Origin: Priapulus caudatus
Taxonomy: Eukaryota > Priapulida > Priapulimorpha > Priapulimorphida > Priapulidae
Direction of reading: 5' to 3'
Assembly: GCF_000485595.1 (NCBI RefSeq)
Contig: NW_014577153.1
Span: 1-32,098, forward strand
DNA: 32,098 nucleotides
Shown here: one piece after another, positions 1-13,700 of the stretch
Position numbering within the stretch: the stretch's first letter is position 1
How the letters are laid out: each line of letters opens with the position of its first letter
Notes under the pieces: generated by a model
Told to the model about the DNA's origin: nothing
What the model saw: the letters and a program-made list of their open reading frames with translations, nothing else
Database searches by the model: none
Program-made: the position numbers and the translations under genes

Positions 1-235
1 AGTTATCCCTGTTATGAAAGTGTTTATAGTTTAACCATGATGATGTAGATGCGTGACAACCAAGTCACCCATTGAAAAAAGTAAAAAAAAAAAAAGAAGT
101 AAATGTGTAACAGACGTATGTTATACTCTGAGCCGTGATGCCTTGAGCCAAGCCACTCATTGGATCAATCATACTTTAGTCAATACATACACATATACAT
201 ACAATATATACAATACATATACATATACACAGGCC

Positions 236-300
236 CGTAGCCGGGTTCGGGGGGTTCGCACAAACCCCCTCCCCCGAGCAAAAAAAATTATTATTTTAAC
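236..300. repeat. Fragment of a GGCCCGTAGCC-type dispersed repeat
   Basis: CAGGCCCGTAGCCGGGTTCG and the following GGGGGGTTCGCACAAACCCCCT resemble the terminal sequence of short non-autonomous elements common in invertebrate genomes. Only one end is visible. The assignment is from memory of the motif and is tentative. Confidence 0.4.
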
Positions 301-433
301 TGCCCAATACTATTGCATTTATCAGATTTATTCTCCATGAAATAGACTGCCTTATGATGTATTTGTATTTGAATTACATGCAATAAAGATTTAATAATAA
401 TAACAATAATAATGTCATCTCGAGAACGAACAC

Positions 434-675
434 GCGCCACTGATCTCTATAACATCGATCAATGATCAATGATCAAATCTGATCAATGATCAATAAACAG
501 AGATCAATGATATTGATAGCAGAGCATGGAAGTGATTTATATCCCCTAGTGATAGAGATCAGTCGCATCACTGATCTCTATAATATCTCTATATATGATA
601 TATATATCTCTATATATTATATATCTCTATATATGATCTCTATAATCTCGATTCTATTATAGAGATCAGTGGTCG
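434..675. repeat. AT-rich palindromic MITE-like repeat
   Basis: CCACTGATCTCTATAA at 437-452 is inverted as TTATAGAGATCAGTGG at 657-672. A further inverted pair lies inside (GATAGAGATCAGT near 551 and CACTGATCTCTATAAT near 570), with many ATATCTCTATAT repeats. GATCAATGATCAATGATCAA at 461-495 is a short tandem run. Confidence 0.75.
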
Positions 676-1250
676 CATTAGCACATTCAATCGCGTTGCA
701 CACGTTCATTTGTTTATTTATGGCATTCGTGATAGAGGGCGTTACTGTGGTTTGATTTTGATAGAAGATTCTAGCAGAGTGATAGAAGTTGTAAACACAT
801 TTTCGAAAGCAATCAAATTTGTTATTATAGGTTTTTTAAAGAAGTATTTTGAAGCGATAGATGTCTTAACTACTTCAGTAGCCAGGAATGTTTTCCAAAC
901 CAAAAGGGTGGTTACCAGCAGGGTTATGGAAACCAAAAAACCCTCATTCATTGGAGCACATGAAGTAAGTAATGCGACGTTCTTTGCTTGCGTTCAGTGA
1001 TACACACTACTCAGTGACTCACTAGCACTTCCGCATCTATCATTATCAATCTCTAAATCATCGATATCGGCGAGAATATGCCCTTGCCTTTGGTAGTCAA
1101 CATTTTACGGTAAATGTTGTTCGTCTTTTTTGAATACATGCAATGCTGTCATATTAATTAGAAATTAATTCGCTGTCTTGGAACGAGTTACGAATACGAG
1201 TACAGAGAAAACGAGTACGAGTAGACTTACTGTTACTCTTAGCCCGACCA
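676..1250. other. Non-coding stretch, no recognised feature
   Basis: Overlapping open frames of 96 and 69 codons exist on the two strands (710-1000 and 742-951), but neither resembles a known protein and both sit in AT-rich intron-like DNA. I see no splice-flanked conserved segment. Confidence 0.6.
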
Positions 1251-2091
1251 CAGGCACTTGGAACGTCTCAATGAAAAAAAGGTAAATAAACACGAAATGT
1301 ATTTAATTTATTACCAAACTCCAAAGTCTTAATGTTTCTCTACTCTAATTCGCCTATTAGTATTATTGCCGATAATCACCTGTAAATGTCGGTCAAATGC
1401 TCATCTGCAACACACAAGTACATCGCGCGCACGCCCTGTGCACAAACAACAAGAACAAGAGAGCAGGTAGGAAAGCGTGATTGCAAAATTTAACTTGATG
1501 CTCGCTTCATTTCACACGATTACAGAATAAACACACAACCAACTGCTTCCATCTTGGTATCTATGTGTAGCTAAATGTTCACTTGTTCGAATTATAACTC
1601 TGTCCTTTGTTCTTACCTACTCCAGCCAGATATATCATGTGGGAAAATTCCACTCCTAGATTTTGTAAATGGGACAAGATGTTTGTTTATACACGAGTAA
1701 TGCGGCGCATTGCATGCCGGGATGAGCTGCTGTCTGCCTCCGAGCTTCATTCCGAGGCCCGCCAAGCCAAGCATAATGCACGCGGGCATGACGTCACACT
1801 GACATAGATACCAAGATGGAGGCTATTAGTTGTGTGTTTGTTCTGTAATCGTGTGAAATGAAGCGAGCATCGAGCTAATTTTGCGATCACGCTTTCCTAC
1901 CTGCATGCTCTCTTATTCTTAATGTTTGTGCACAGGGCGTGCGTGCGGTGTACTTGTGTGTTGCAGATGAGCATTTGACTGGCATTTACACATGATTATC
2001 GGCAATAATAGGCGAAATAGAGTAGAGAAACATTAAGACTGGTAGTAAATACATTTACCTCTTTTTTTTATTGAGAAATTACAAGTGCCTG
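1251..2091. mobile_element. Foldback element with inverted arms of about 300 bp
   Basis: The left arm 1251-1565 (starting CAGGCACTTG) and the right arm 1802-2091 (ending CAAGTGCCTG) are reverse complements with scattered differences, for example GTGCACAAACA against TGTTTGTGCAC and ACATAGATACC at the inner ends. A 236-bp spacer (1566-1801) lies between and has no recognisable transposase. The ends carry CAGGCACTTG/CAAGTGCCTG termini, as expected of a foldback or long-TIR MITE. No clean target-site duplication was seen. Confidence 0.85.
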
Positions 2092-3199
2092 CGAGTCAGA
2101 CCAGGCTGTGCGACCGATTGTCTATACAGCCTGACACCCTTCCATACAAAAAACCTATCACCTCTGCAGATCTAGATGGAAAACTCTGTATATCTCAAAT
2201 AAAACTATTCTATTGTCATCTTTGACTTGCCTTGTTTGAAATATGAACGTTAACTCACAGTTGTCCTTCTTCTAAACTAGAATATATCTCTTAATTCACA
2301 GTATATTCTGCTAATTCTCACAGCATATCAACTTTTGTTTACAATTGTTTAACCGCCATGTTTACTCTGCACATGCTCAACAATTGAGACACGGAAAACC
2401 CGAAACGGAAAAGACTCCGCGATGCAGTTATTGATACTACAATTATAGTACTTAGGCATGAGCACATTTAAAAAGATGTGAAAGTTACACAATCACAAGT
2501 TACAAAAAATGTGTGGAAAACAAAATTAAAAACTTAAAGACAAAACTAATTAAAAAACAAAAAACAACTTGTTCGGTCGATTGCGGATTTGAGTCACAGT
2601 CGGAATGATACAAATGGTGGCGGCGAGTACATGATTTTGGTTGCATTCGTCACAAATAGTCGCTGTAACCCCGTAAGTACTCAGCGCATCATAGCGCACT
2701 GATGGTTACAAAAAGATGGATATCACATGTGAAGTTTTCTTTTTTGCGATAATTGGCAAATATGACAACTACGTGTTTAGCTGCAGCCAATGTTTGAAAC
2801 GGTTTTCTAACCCTAGCAAGACCGTTTCTTGGAGCTAGAGTAGACTATCATAGTTTTAGGTTATCTTTAGAGATGATATTACTAATACTATTATTAATAA
2901 TATTTTAGCTATTTGCCTGAACAAGATAAACCACAATCTGCTTCGATATTGTTGTTAGGGTGGCTTGACTACTCTGTTTATAATTGTGTTTCTAACGTAC
3001 GCGTCAAATGTTGACTTTGGCGAACTTTACTGCCAAGCAATGTCTTTAGAATATTTAATCACAATAGTGGGTAGTAGATATACCTGGCAATCATGTTAAG
3101 TGGATGAGTGGTTAATTATCTAAAACATTAATAGTTGAACTGTATTTAAAGTACTAGTAGTAACACAACTGACCAATTTTCTTATTTTTGTATTTATAG
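2092..3199. other. Intron or upstream DNA without a recognised feature
   Basis: AT-rich unique-looking sequence upstream of the first recognised exon. I looked for the short first coding exon of CLEC16A (MFGRSRSW-like, with SRNIHSLDHLK) here and further upstream and did not find it. Confidence 0.6.
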
Positions 3200-3328
3200 G
3201 TATCTGTACAATGTCCTGTCAAAGATTCAAACCGTAAATGAGGGGAATCGCGGACTTCTTGTCGAAACTCTCCGACAGATCGCTGAAATATTGATTTGGG
3301 GAGATCAAAATGACAGCAGTGTTTTTGA
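3200..3328 (+). CDS. CLEC16A: CLEC16A exon A (residues 1-43 of the visible protein)
   Basis: Acceptor TATTTATAG precedes 3200 and donor GTAAGT follows 3328. The exon starts with one base completing a codon (K in human) and reads [20 protein letters not shown] and on to GDQNDSSVF, ending with two bases (GA) of an Asp codon completed by the next exon. It matches human residues just after the N-terminal MFGRSRSW segment, so at least one coding exon lies upstream. An apparent minus-strand frame over the same DNA (3154-3360) is a shadow. Confidence 0.95.
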
Positions 3329-4454
3329 GTAAGTAAATACATGCTTCTAGCCCTCAACACTTGGTTTTAAGGATACTCTCCACTTTTTGCACAGGTATTG
3401 CTCTAATGAAGATTAAATGTTTATTGACGAATGAATCGAATCAATCACACATTTTAATTATAGAGGAGATATATCTCTACGTTCCAGCCAAAAAATTTCA
3501 TGAAATTTCCAGCACCTAATTATGTTACCACACAAATTCTCACAACTGACACAAGTCTCTTAATAACAACATCTCTTATTCATGTTGTTTGTGCACAGGG
3601 CGGGCGTGCGGTGTACTTGTGTGTTGCAGATGAGCATTTGAACGGCATTTACAGCAAGTTATTGGCAATAATAGGCGAAATAGAGTAGAGAAACATTAAG
3701 AGTTTGGTAGTAAATATATTTTGTGTTTACTTTTTCTTTCTTTTTTGAGACGTTCCAACTCCAAGTGCCTGTGCAATCTATGAGCCGTTAAGGTCCTCTT
3801 TTGGTTCAGTGCATATCATATTACCAGGAGTGTATAATATAGAGATCTATATTATATAAATAGATAGATATATATAGATAGATCTGTATATTATATCGAT
3901 ATTATACACTCCTGATATTACAATATATACATGGAAAATCGTAATGATATTCACACAACGTTTATTTTTGCGTGCCAGCACGCTCATTGTGTGTCATTCC
4001 CAATTGCAGCTTTTTTCTCAATTCCAGGAAAGAATTTTGCTGTCGTTCTCTGATCCCAGCGGTGCCCAACCCCTATATAATGAACATGCCCCACGCGACT
4101 TTTAAATAATCCTGCACTCTGCTCCCCTCTCCCCCCCCCTCCCCGTACATCAATCAATATGCCGCCCCAGGCACATAGACACAGCCACGCTGTGCTGACT
4201 GTGGGCGACTTTTGATAATATAAAGTGAGGATGCCGTGCGATAGCCACCCTTCACAATCGCTGTTTTTCATCAATGTTTTGATATATAACGTAAGGAATC
4301 AACAATTGATTAAAGTTTTAGACAATTGTTTTTACTCGCCAATATGGGCGAGTCAGCTTTGGCTTTTACTTGCCCGATATTATTTTCACTCGACATTGGC
4401 GAGCAGGCGAGTGCCAAGCTCGTTCGCTGTCACATGTAAACAACATGCACACAT

Positions 4455-4505
<51 letters not shown>

Positions 4506-7500
4506 GCAACAAGTCATGTTACTTGATCAGCTACCTCAAATGTCTCCACACACACAATAAGCTTCGGATTATTCCAAGATTTATATAGTGGTGCTGAAAT
4601 ATCGGGTTAGCAAATTTGTTCTTTTATTGGTCATCCGCACGAAAGCACGATTGGACGAAAGAAGAGTAATAATTTTCTTTCAATCTGAATTAGTAAATCA
4701 TTATCATATGCACTAAAAATCCTCTAATCAAAGCGTTTAAAAAATATACATTTTGTTTGTTTGTTTTTGTTGCCCCTGGTTTGAATGTTGGTGTCTGTGG
4801 TCAAAACGAAAGTTGTGTGCCTGTCCGTACAGCTAGACCTGTGACGTAGACGTTTGAGCATGTGACTTGTAGATAGTTTCATTAGTTTGCGAACGATATT
4901 TCCACAGAAAGTTTTGATATAATTACGCGACATTCCAGTAGTGGTTGAGCTGTATGTCCGAAATTATAAAGGTTTATTCCCGGTTGGCCTACTCCCATAT
5001 CGTCTATATAGCAAAACTCCCAGTTGGTCTACACCCATTTCGCATACTGTCAATTCGTCTACACTAAAAATCCACCCCATTCCTATTTTGTCTACCATCA
5101 GTTTGTCCACTAATAATCGTTTATAAATGTAATCTATGGTTTTGATTAGCATACATATTTAGACTAGACAGAGTGGCATCCACACTAATTTCTCCTGGTA
5201 TTTGTTGTAATATCAATACTACGACGAAATGGCACTATTACCCATTCTGAGAGTAGACGAAATGGGAATATTGCCCGTACTGAGAGTAGATGAAATGGGA
5301 AGTAGGCCAACTGGGATGTTACCATAAAAGCGTTACTGGAATCATGGATGGCCATGGCCAGTACAAGTGGTTTGCAATGCTTCAAGATTGAGAGGACAAA
5401 TATCTCCTTGTGCTGAATATTAGGGGTAGGTATTCCATCTGAGATCTGGGATCTGGAATCATAACTAAACTCAGAATTTAGTAGGTCTATTGTTGCAATA
5501 GCTGATACAAACACCGCATCATTGTGAATAAGAAAATTATCTATACATATATGTGCTGATGAATCAGAATGGCTTTCTATTAATAATGAAATGGTGCCAT
5601 TCAACAATTTTTTGCTTTTAGTTTCTTCCTTGAGAAGAACATGCTGGGATACTTTCTGAAGATCATGCGACAGAAATACGGCCGATACGTGTGTGTGCAA
5701 CTGCTCCAGACTCTCAACATCTTGTTTGAAAACATCAGCAATGAGACATCGTTGTGTGAGTCTTCCGCACTCCACTGTTCTCACTTGTATCTCCCATCTG
5801 TTTCAGAGCAATACTGCATGGCTTTCACCTAAGTGTATATATGGCTTGGACGGTTGGACCCTTGATTGGGCAATGTTTGCCTATAAATCTTGGTGAATAG
5901 GCCAGCAACTGTCATTGTGTTATAAAAGGTGGATAATTTTTCGAATACACGTTCTTGAGAACTAGGATCTGAAGTTGAGTTAAAACAAGATAATGCCAAC
6001 ATACATATAAGAAGCGTCAACTAGACTCTTGCAGTAACTAACTTTGAATAAAACCTTATCTGCATAAGATGGAATAGATGTCAGAAGTCCTTCACTAGGC
6101 ACCCTGGAATGAATATAAATGATTTATTGGCTGTCACCACATTCATGGTTTGTTGTCTATTTGTTTCAGATTACTTGCTGTCGAACAACCATATTAATTC
6201 AATTATTGTGCACAAGTTTGACTTCTCTGATGAAGAGGTGCGTGTGGATGTGAAATGTAGCACTACCAGCTATAGATAATCTCTTTTTTGCTGCAAACCC
6301 ACCCATCAAAATATCAAAATCATGCAACAAAATTGTACATAATTATATATATATATACATTATATCAGGAGTAAATAATCTCTAAGGAGTTTGAGATGTA
6401 TATTCCTGCGTTTTCACCGATTTTCCATTTCAAATTGTGGCATATATTTAGCCTTTATTAAACAATGTATAATAGTCTGGCTGTAAACAGATCACGAGAT
6501 GTTTACAGTTAAACATCTTTTCCAGATCATGGCTTACTATATATCATTCCTGAAGACCCTGTCCCTGAAGCTCAACACACACACTGTTCATTTCTTCTAT
6601 AATGAAGTAAGTGTTTTACCAGCGTTAAAGAATGTATATGTCATGAGAAACTTTTGGTCTGGAATCTACTAAGTATCGTGTATAATGTTTTAAAGATTTT
6701 ATTATAAATTTTTGTATATGTTATAAGCACTCGACCATTACATTCTGTTATGTGTGTTTGTCACATGTAATATCACGTCATATGTGAGGTATAAATTCCA
6801 TCCTGATGAGTAAGATATATGCAAGAGACTGCAGGTGCATTGATTATATCAGGAGTCTGTACCTGTTTCGTTCTAATTTAGCATCTGATTAATTCGAGCA
6901 CATTTTTGCTTCAGCATACCAATGACTTCCCGTTGTACACAGAGGGCATTAAGTTCTTCAACCATAGTGAGATCATGGTTAGGAATGCAGTGCGAACACT
7001 AACGCTCAATGTCTACAAAGGTTGGTTAGCCTCTCCACTCCATTGTCGTTACTGTGTAGGCCCCTCCCACAACCTTCCCATTACCACCAGCTCTCTCCTA
7101 ACTATGGTCACCCACTCTCCCTACCACCACCTTACTTCATCCTTCCTGACTGACCAGGGGCGGATCCAGAGGGGAGGTCGAAGGGGTCTGGACCCTCTCT
7201 ACCCTCCCCCTTTTTACCACAAAAAAAGGGGAAAAAGCATACACACATGCACGCACGCACGCATGCATGCGCGCACACACACACACACTTCTCTTATATT
7301 TTCTCCATAAAAAATCTTGTTTAATGCTAGTTTTTCTGATAAAGATTTACTTATATATGTAAATTCATTATAAAAACCTAGAAATGGGCAAAGAGGGGTC
7401 CGCAGGCGTCCGGAGGACCGGATCTGATAAATTTTTGCATTCTAGACATCAAAATTACTGCTCAGATGCTCTCAGAATGCACCAATTTTTAAAAAAAATC

Positions 7501-10500
7501 TTGGGGGAGGTCCCCCAAACCCCCCCCGGCCTTCGGCAGCTTTTTAAAACACCAGAAAAAGTAAGCAGGATAAAGTGCCCTTTATTTCTTCCTGGACACC
7601 CCTTTTCAAAAAACCTGGATCTGCCCCTGGTGACCTATGCCTACACAACATCAACCACGACCTTACGGCAACACTGCTGGATCAACCACCCCCACACACT
7701 ACGTCACCTAATCCAGCAAACGCCCCCTTGTGACATCACCCCCTGCAGCAATTACCCATTTACATTACATCTCCCACTACAATAGCCACCTCTCACACTA
7801 CATCAGCCACTGCAACAACCACCCCCTCAATACCTAACTTATTGCAAAAGCCACCCCTCACACTACACCACCCACTACAACAACAACCCCTGACACTACA
7901 CCACCAACTATAACAACCACCCCTGCACACTACACCACACACTGTAACAACCACCCCCTCAAACTACACCAACCAATATAACAACCAACCGCGCATGCTA
8001 CATCACTCACTGCACCAACCACTCCCTCACACTACATCACCCATTACAACAGCCATCCCTGTATACCAGGTCATGTGCTGCACCAACTACCCCCTCTGAA
8101 GGTCTACCCCCTCAATATCTCCCACTGGTTCTGGTGATGGGAAGTCAAATATTCCCATTGATGTGGTAGGGTAAAGCTTGTGGTAGGTTTTGTGCTTTTC
8201 CTCAGGTGTCAGTGCATTCATGATTGATATGTTGGTGATCAGCCTCAGCGTTACAGTGTTCATAAATGGGAACCTACTGTGTGCAGAAGTCTTGGCTTAG
8301 CAAAGAGAAGACCACTATGAGAGTAGCAATGACAGCACAGCAAGAGAGTGTTTCTCTGTGTGTGCGTGGGTGTCTGTATGCTCTATTCATATATATAATG
8401 TGTTGTATGTTCCGGGTAAAGTTCATAGCAGTAATAATCATCGTTGCATGAGGTGTGATGGTTGGTTCTAACTTGGTGCATGTGTGGTGATGGGAATCTA
8501 CCTTTTTAACTTTACTATGTTCTTTCAAGCATCAATTTTTGAAATGTGTGCATATAAAGAGACATACACACATGTATGCTCGTGCACGCATGCGTGTGCA
8601 CATGCGTGTGCACATGCGTGCGTGCTTGTGTTTGTTATACATATGTACGCAGTTTGCATTTTGCTAAAGCACGATTTTGATCAATTTTGTAACTAATGGC
8701 AGTAGGTAAATGTGCAGTATTGTACAAGTGTTCTATCATGCGTGTGTGCATAATTCCAATGTTACCTTTTCGTGTCTTCTTGAAATGGACAAAAAGTTTA
8801 CATGAGCAGGTTTGGAGGCATCCTGTGCCTACACTAAACACTTTAAACGTTGATCAACACTTTATTAACATTCTTTCGAAATAGTTTCTGTAGCTGCTCT
8901 CTCATAACCATTTCACACACTAAAACACTGCATGTCTGGGCGTTTGCCGATTTTGTTGTTTCTTCCTGTTTAGAACTTTCACACGACGCCAATGACCAGT
9001 GCTGGTGTCTTAAATCTGATACCCAGAATTGCCATACACACAGTAAGTTGATTTCCTGTTTACGGCAACCCATTTAGGAGGTCGGCACGGCTATAGTCCA
9101 CCTTTCATACAGGTAGCACCATCTTGCACTAATGCTCGGGCTAGGGTTGCCTATAGAATCCCAGTTTGCCAGAGACAAGAAAAAATCTTATTGTTTTTGG
9201 ATACTCAGAAGCTTTTGCAGGTACTTGCTTCAAATTGATTTGCTTATCTGTCGCTGTGTAGTTTGTTTTCATTTATTTATTACTGTTGAGAAAAATGATA
9301 TGCATGTGAATAGCATGAGACTCACATGTCTGAATGTAGATCTATAGATAAAGTAGACATATAGGGAGAGAGAAAAGCTAGACAATCAAGCAGGCAGGCA
9401 GGGAGGCAGACAGACAGCAGGTAGACAGACAGACAGACAGACACAGGCAGGCAGACATATAGACGGGTTGTTCTTTCAATAATTTTTAAAAATAGCGCTC
9501 AACATAAACTGTTAAAATTTGGCTTTGAAATAAAACAAATATAACTTAAATCGGAACGCACTTTTTCATCTGTTGGGAAAATGTTAAAAATGTCACTTGA
9601 TTATCGTTTTTAGCTCATCTGACACGGTCAGATCCAGCTTGAAGAATGGCATGAGCATCCGTCCATCCGTCAATAATATGGGCACAAATTTAAATGGCTT
9701 GATGTAGGGTGTTGATATTCAGGACGTAGGGGCAATCTGAAATGACATTGAGATGTCAAATCAGGGGGGTCTAAGATCAAAGGTTAGCAAGGGGGAAGGA
9801 GGGGGATATTCCCCCTTAACTCAAGGTATAGGAGGAAATGCGTAATTGCAGCACAAATGGAAATGGCTTGACCCGTTTTGGTATTGTGTATATAGTGTCA
9901 TGCTGAGAAAAGCCATAACTGTCGCAAAATTGCTTTTGTCAAGAGCGATTTGTTCTACCCTAGCGTGCAGCCGTGATTCCGTCAATCATACGAATCACAC
10001 CATGTTGTCATCAGAAGCATAACCGCGGCTTGATACTAGCGTGTGTGCAACCGCAAATAAAAATTCTGGCCGAACTAAGTGTCTTGATTACATTGTATGT
10101 GTTACTATTGTAACTGCCTTTTTTGACACTTGTCTTGTTCCCTGAACAATATAAGTGCCACACTAACAATACTGGCAGATTATGTTTTATTGTAACCATG
10201 GTTACAGTTCACTTGAAGAACGTGGGGAGGCTGTGGTTTCTTATTATTTCAGTTGTTATGAAGTGATTTACTCGTAGATTGACAGAAACAGAACACAAAC
10301 AATACTCACTACGTAGCTAGTGTAGGCGTCATATGAGTAGTTTTAGAATTTAGAGTTTACCCTTTCTTGGTCATAGATGCATGTCACTCGTGATTGTGAT
10401 AACTAAATTTATGTCGATGTGCATGTACAATACATAGATAGTGACTTTAAGATGGGATGAATTGTTAGAGAATACAAGGCTAAAATATGAAAACCATGTT

Positions 10501-10677
10501 GTAGCTTCTATCATTATTCTCTAATAATTGATCTTTATTTACACAAAGTTGCCACAACAACAGGAAGCACCAAGTTAACCAAGTTAAACTGGCTGAATAT
10601 ATGCAGTTTAGGCTTAACAAACTGCATGACAAACAAAATTTATGTTAGTATACATTTCAATATGTGCTCCATGTAAA

Positions 10678-10712
<35 letters not shown>

Positions 10713-13700
10713 AATATACTCTTGTTTGTAACCCTCCCTGCCTGCAGTGGATGACAAGTCGATGCTGAAGTTTATCAAGGATAAGACCGCAGCTCCTTAC
10801 TTCTTCAACCTCGTCTGGTTCATCGGCAGCCACATCCTTGAGCTGGATAGCTGCGTAAGAAACGACGCAGGGTAAGCGCCTCCCTGCCCTCACATTTTAA
10901 CACACATTTCTAATGAATATTGAACAAAACAAATTTTTATGTAGTGTAATTTAAACCTATTGTAACTGCAAATATGCAAGGAACCCTAGGGTCATTGGTC
11001 CCTTTGATCAATTCATTATCATAGTTAAATATTGTTGCCTATGTTTATAGCTTTACGATATACATTGATACCTTGTGCACAAATGCACTGCTGGATTAGG
11101 TTATTACAAGTAATTAATTAGGGATTCGTGTGCTCTCAGTAGCTTGTCACTTCTCGTGCATATTAAGTGACCCAGCACTGGGTTATCATGTGCAGGCACA
11201 ACAGCAGGAATCGACTAGGCGACCTCGTAGCTGAGCATCTAGATCACATGCACTACATGAACGACATACTGAACCTTGGTGTGTATATGCATTGAATTGG
11301 TGAAACCATTTCTATTTGTTTCAACTGGCGTTAGATGATAAAATTATCTATGGTATTCTCTTACTCCTGTTGTCATCAACTTGCCGTATATGTGATTTCA
11401 GTGACGTATGCCGTGCATTTCAAATATTTGTCGTAAAAGTTGCCCTTGTACTAATTAGTATAAGTTGTACGAGTAGAAATTCCCTGTTAGCAATAGCATA
11501 TAAGTGTAATGTCTTTGCAGTCTAATCCTGAATCGTTTCATTGCAGTGCTAGTGATAGGGAATTCTGCCATTTCCCTTCAATTTTAATGAAATTTTAATC
11601 GTATTTATTTGCGTTCCGAGAGGAACAATGTCACTGTGTGCATTTGATTTGACAAGTTTGCTTTGACTGAAATGAAACGATTGTGTCATTTTTTGGCACT
11701 TGTCACCTGTTACGTGGGGACAAGACAAAAGTCTTCATTGAGCTTTTCAACGGCATCTAGAACAGTTGTTGAAGCTGTCGTTAACATGTCAATATACTTG
11801 GATCAGAGATTAATTTAAAATATTCAGGCCTCGACGCTTATTTTCAGATCTGGTTGTTCTGTCAGGAAACAAGAAGCAATTTTTACTTGTCCGAAATTTG
11901 GTTTTACTTGTCCAAAATTTACTTGCAATCTAGAGCCTTTAAGGTACATTTTTAGTTCAGTGCATATCATATTACAGTATATACATAGAAAATCGTAATG
12001 AAATTCACACGTTTATTTTTGCGTGCCGATTGCAGCTTTTTTCTCAATTGCAGTAAAGAGTTGCTGTCACTCTCTCATACCAACGGTGCCCACCCTCCTA
12101 CATATTCAGTAATATAATGAACATGCCCCACGTGACTGAAACAATCGGTGCACTCCCCCCCCCCCGTACTTTAATCAATGCCGCCCAGCCAGCAGGCACG
12201 TACGTCACAGGCATGATGTGCACAGCCACAGACACGGGTGTCGTGGGCTGCTTTTTTTTGGCGACTTTCGAAAATATAACGTGAGAAATGTCGTGCGATA
12301 GCGCCCTGCCTCAAAGGATGTTAGGAATTTCACACAACTGGAAATGTTTTAGTTGTCCGATCGGGCAACTAGCCAAGAGAATAACTTGTCCCACATAGAC
12401 TTTCACTTGTCCCGGGCAATTGGACAACCGTTAGTGTCGAGGGCTGGTATTAATTGTTAAGTAATACTTTTTAGCTCATCTGACATAGTCAGATGCAGCT
12501 TGTAGAATTGCATGAGCGTGCGTGCGTGCGTGCGTCCGTCAACAGTTGGGCACAAATCTAAACGGCTCGACGTACGGTCACGATATTCGGGACGTGGAGG
12601 GGTAATTCGAAAACGAGTTGGGATGTCGAAGCTGGGGGTCAAAGGTCAAGAGGTGTAAAAGAAGGGGGAACATTCCCTCTAAAAGGTATAGGGAGGAAAT
12701 GCAGAATTGCAGCACAAATCTAAACGGCTCGATGTACGGGAAAGTCTTGACGTGGGGGGTGTAATCCGAAAACGAGTTGGGATGTCGAAGCTGGGGGTCA
12801 AAGGTCAAATGGGGCAGCAGGGCAGATTTAGACATCTGAGGACGTATGGGTCTGACGGCAGCATTTGAAAAACTTTTTTGTTTCAGCGGTGACCTACTAT
12901 TTTTATGGCTTTATTGAAAGGACCATGAAATGTACTTTCAGCTGACATGCGAAGAGTAAGTGTCGGATAACCTTTTGACCCTCAAGAGGAGGGTTAAACA
13001 TTGATTTGTGACTGTTAAGAGCAAAGGACGGCAACTGCTTTTGCTATCTATGTAGGCAGGCCATAACCCTGTGGTGGAATGTTGAGGCTACAGTTGCACA
13101 GTTTAATTGCAAAGGCAAAGGTTTGTTGAACAAGGTTTACGCTCCTTAAATCATATTATTTTCTAAAGCAGTCTGTCTATAGCACCCTGAAGGCTGAATC
13201 AGTGAATGCTCGCGTGGGTAGGCAAAAACACGGGGCAGCCCGGGGCTGGCACTCTTCTAATCATAATTGTTGCCTGCCAACCTGCATTGCACATGTGTTA
13301 ACTCACAGCTGAGCGAAATTATCGCCTGCCTGAATGTACTTGGATTTCAGCAACTCAATGGAGTGAGGTTATCACGCACGAAGGGTGATGCCATCTTTGA
13401 TTATTGATGACACTTGCACGCGCCATCGCGGCAACTGCTTTTGCTATTAGAGCCCCCTCCCCCCACTCTCCCCCCACCACTACTCTCGCGCTCGACGCAT
13501 ATCCATGATAACAGGATTTTAGCCTGTAGGATTTCAGCAACTCCCCAGGGAGCTAGTTAGGGTATCTCAAGAAGGGCGATACCATCTTTGATTATTGATT
13601 ATACTTGCACGCGCCATCTCGCGGCAACTATAGGCCTAGTTTAAATTAGATTTTATTCTCATGTAACTTTGTTAAACGAATAAATAATAACTAATAGCAA

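Noticed and set aside
710-1000. 96-codon frame upstream of the gene
   Set aside because: No homology and no splice link to the CLEC16A frame; a comparable frame exists on the opposite strand, as expected by chance in this sequence.
4225-4588. Poly-Gln and poly-Asn frames
   Set aside because: They are translations of an intronic CAA microsatellite in two frames, without flanking conserved protein.
4941-5152. Short frames on both strands
   Set aside because: They lie entirely in the inverted-repeat element and read its repeated motif.
5185-5784. 199-codon open frame on the minus strand
   Set aside because: It overlaps a conserved CLEC16A exon on the other strand and an inverted repeat element, and its protein resembles nothing known. 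The plus-strand exon has exact splice sites and strong homology.
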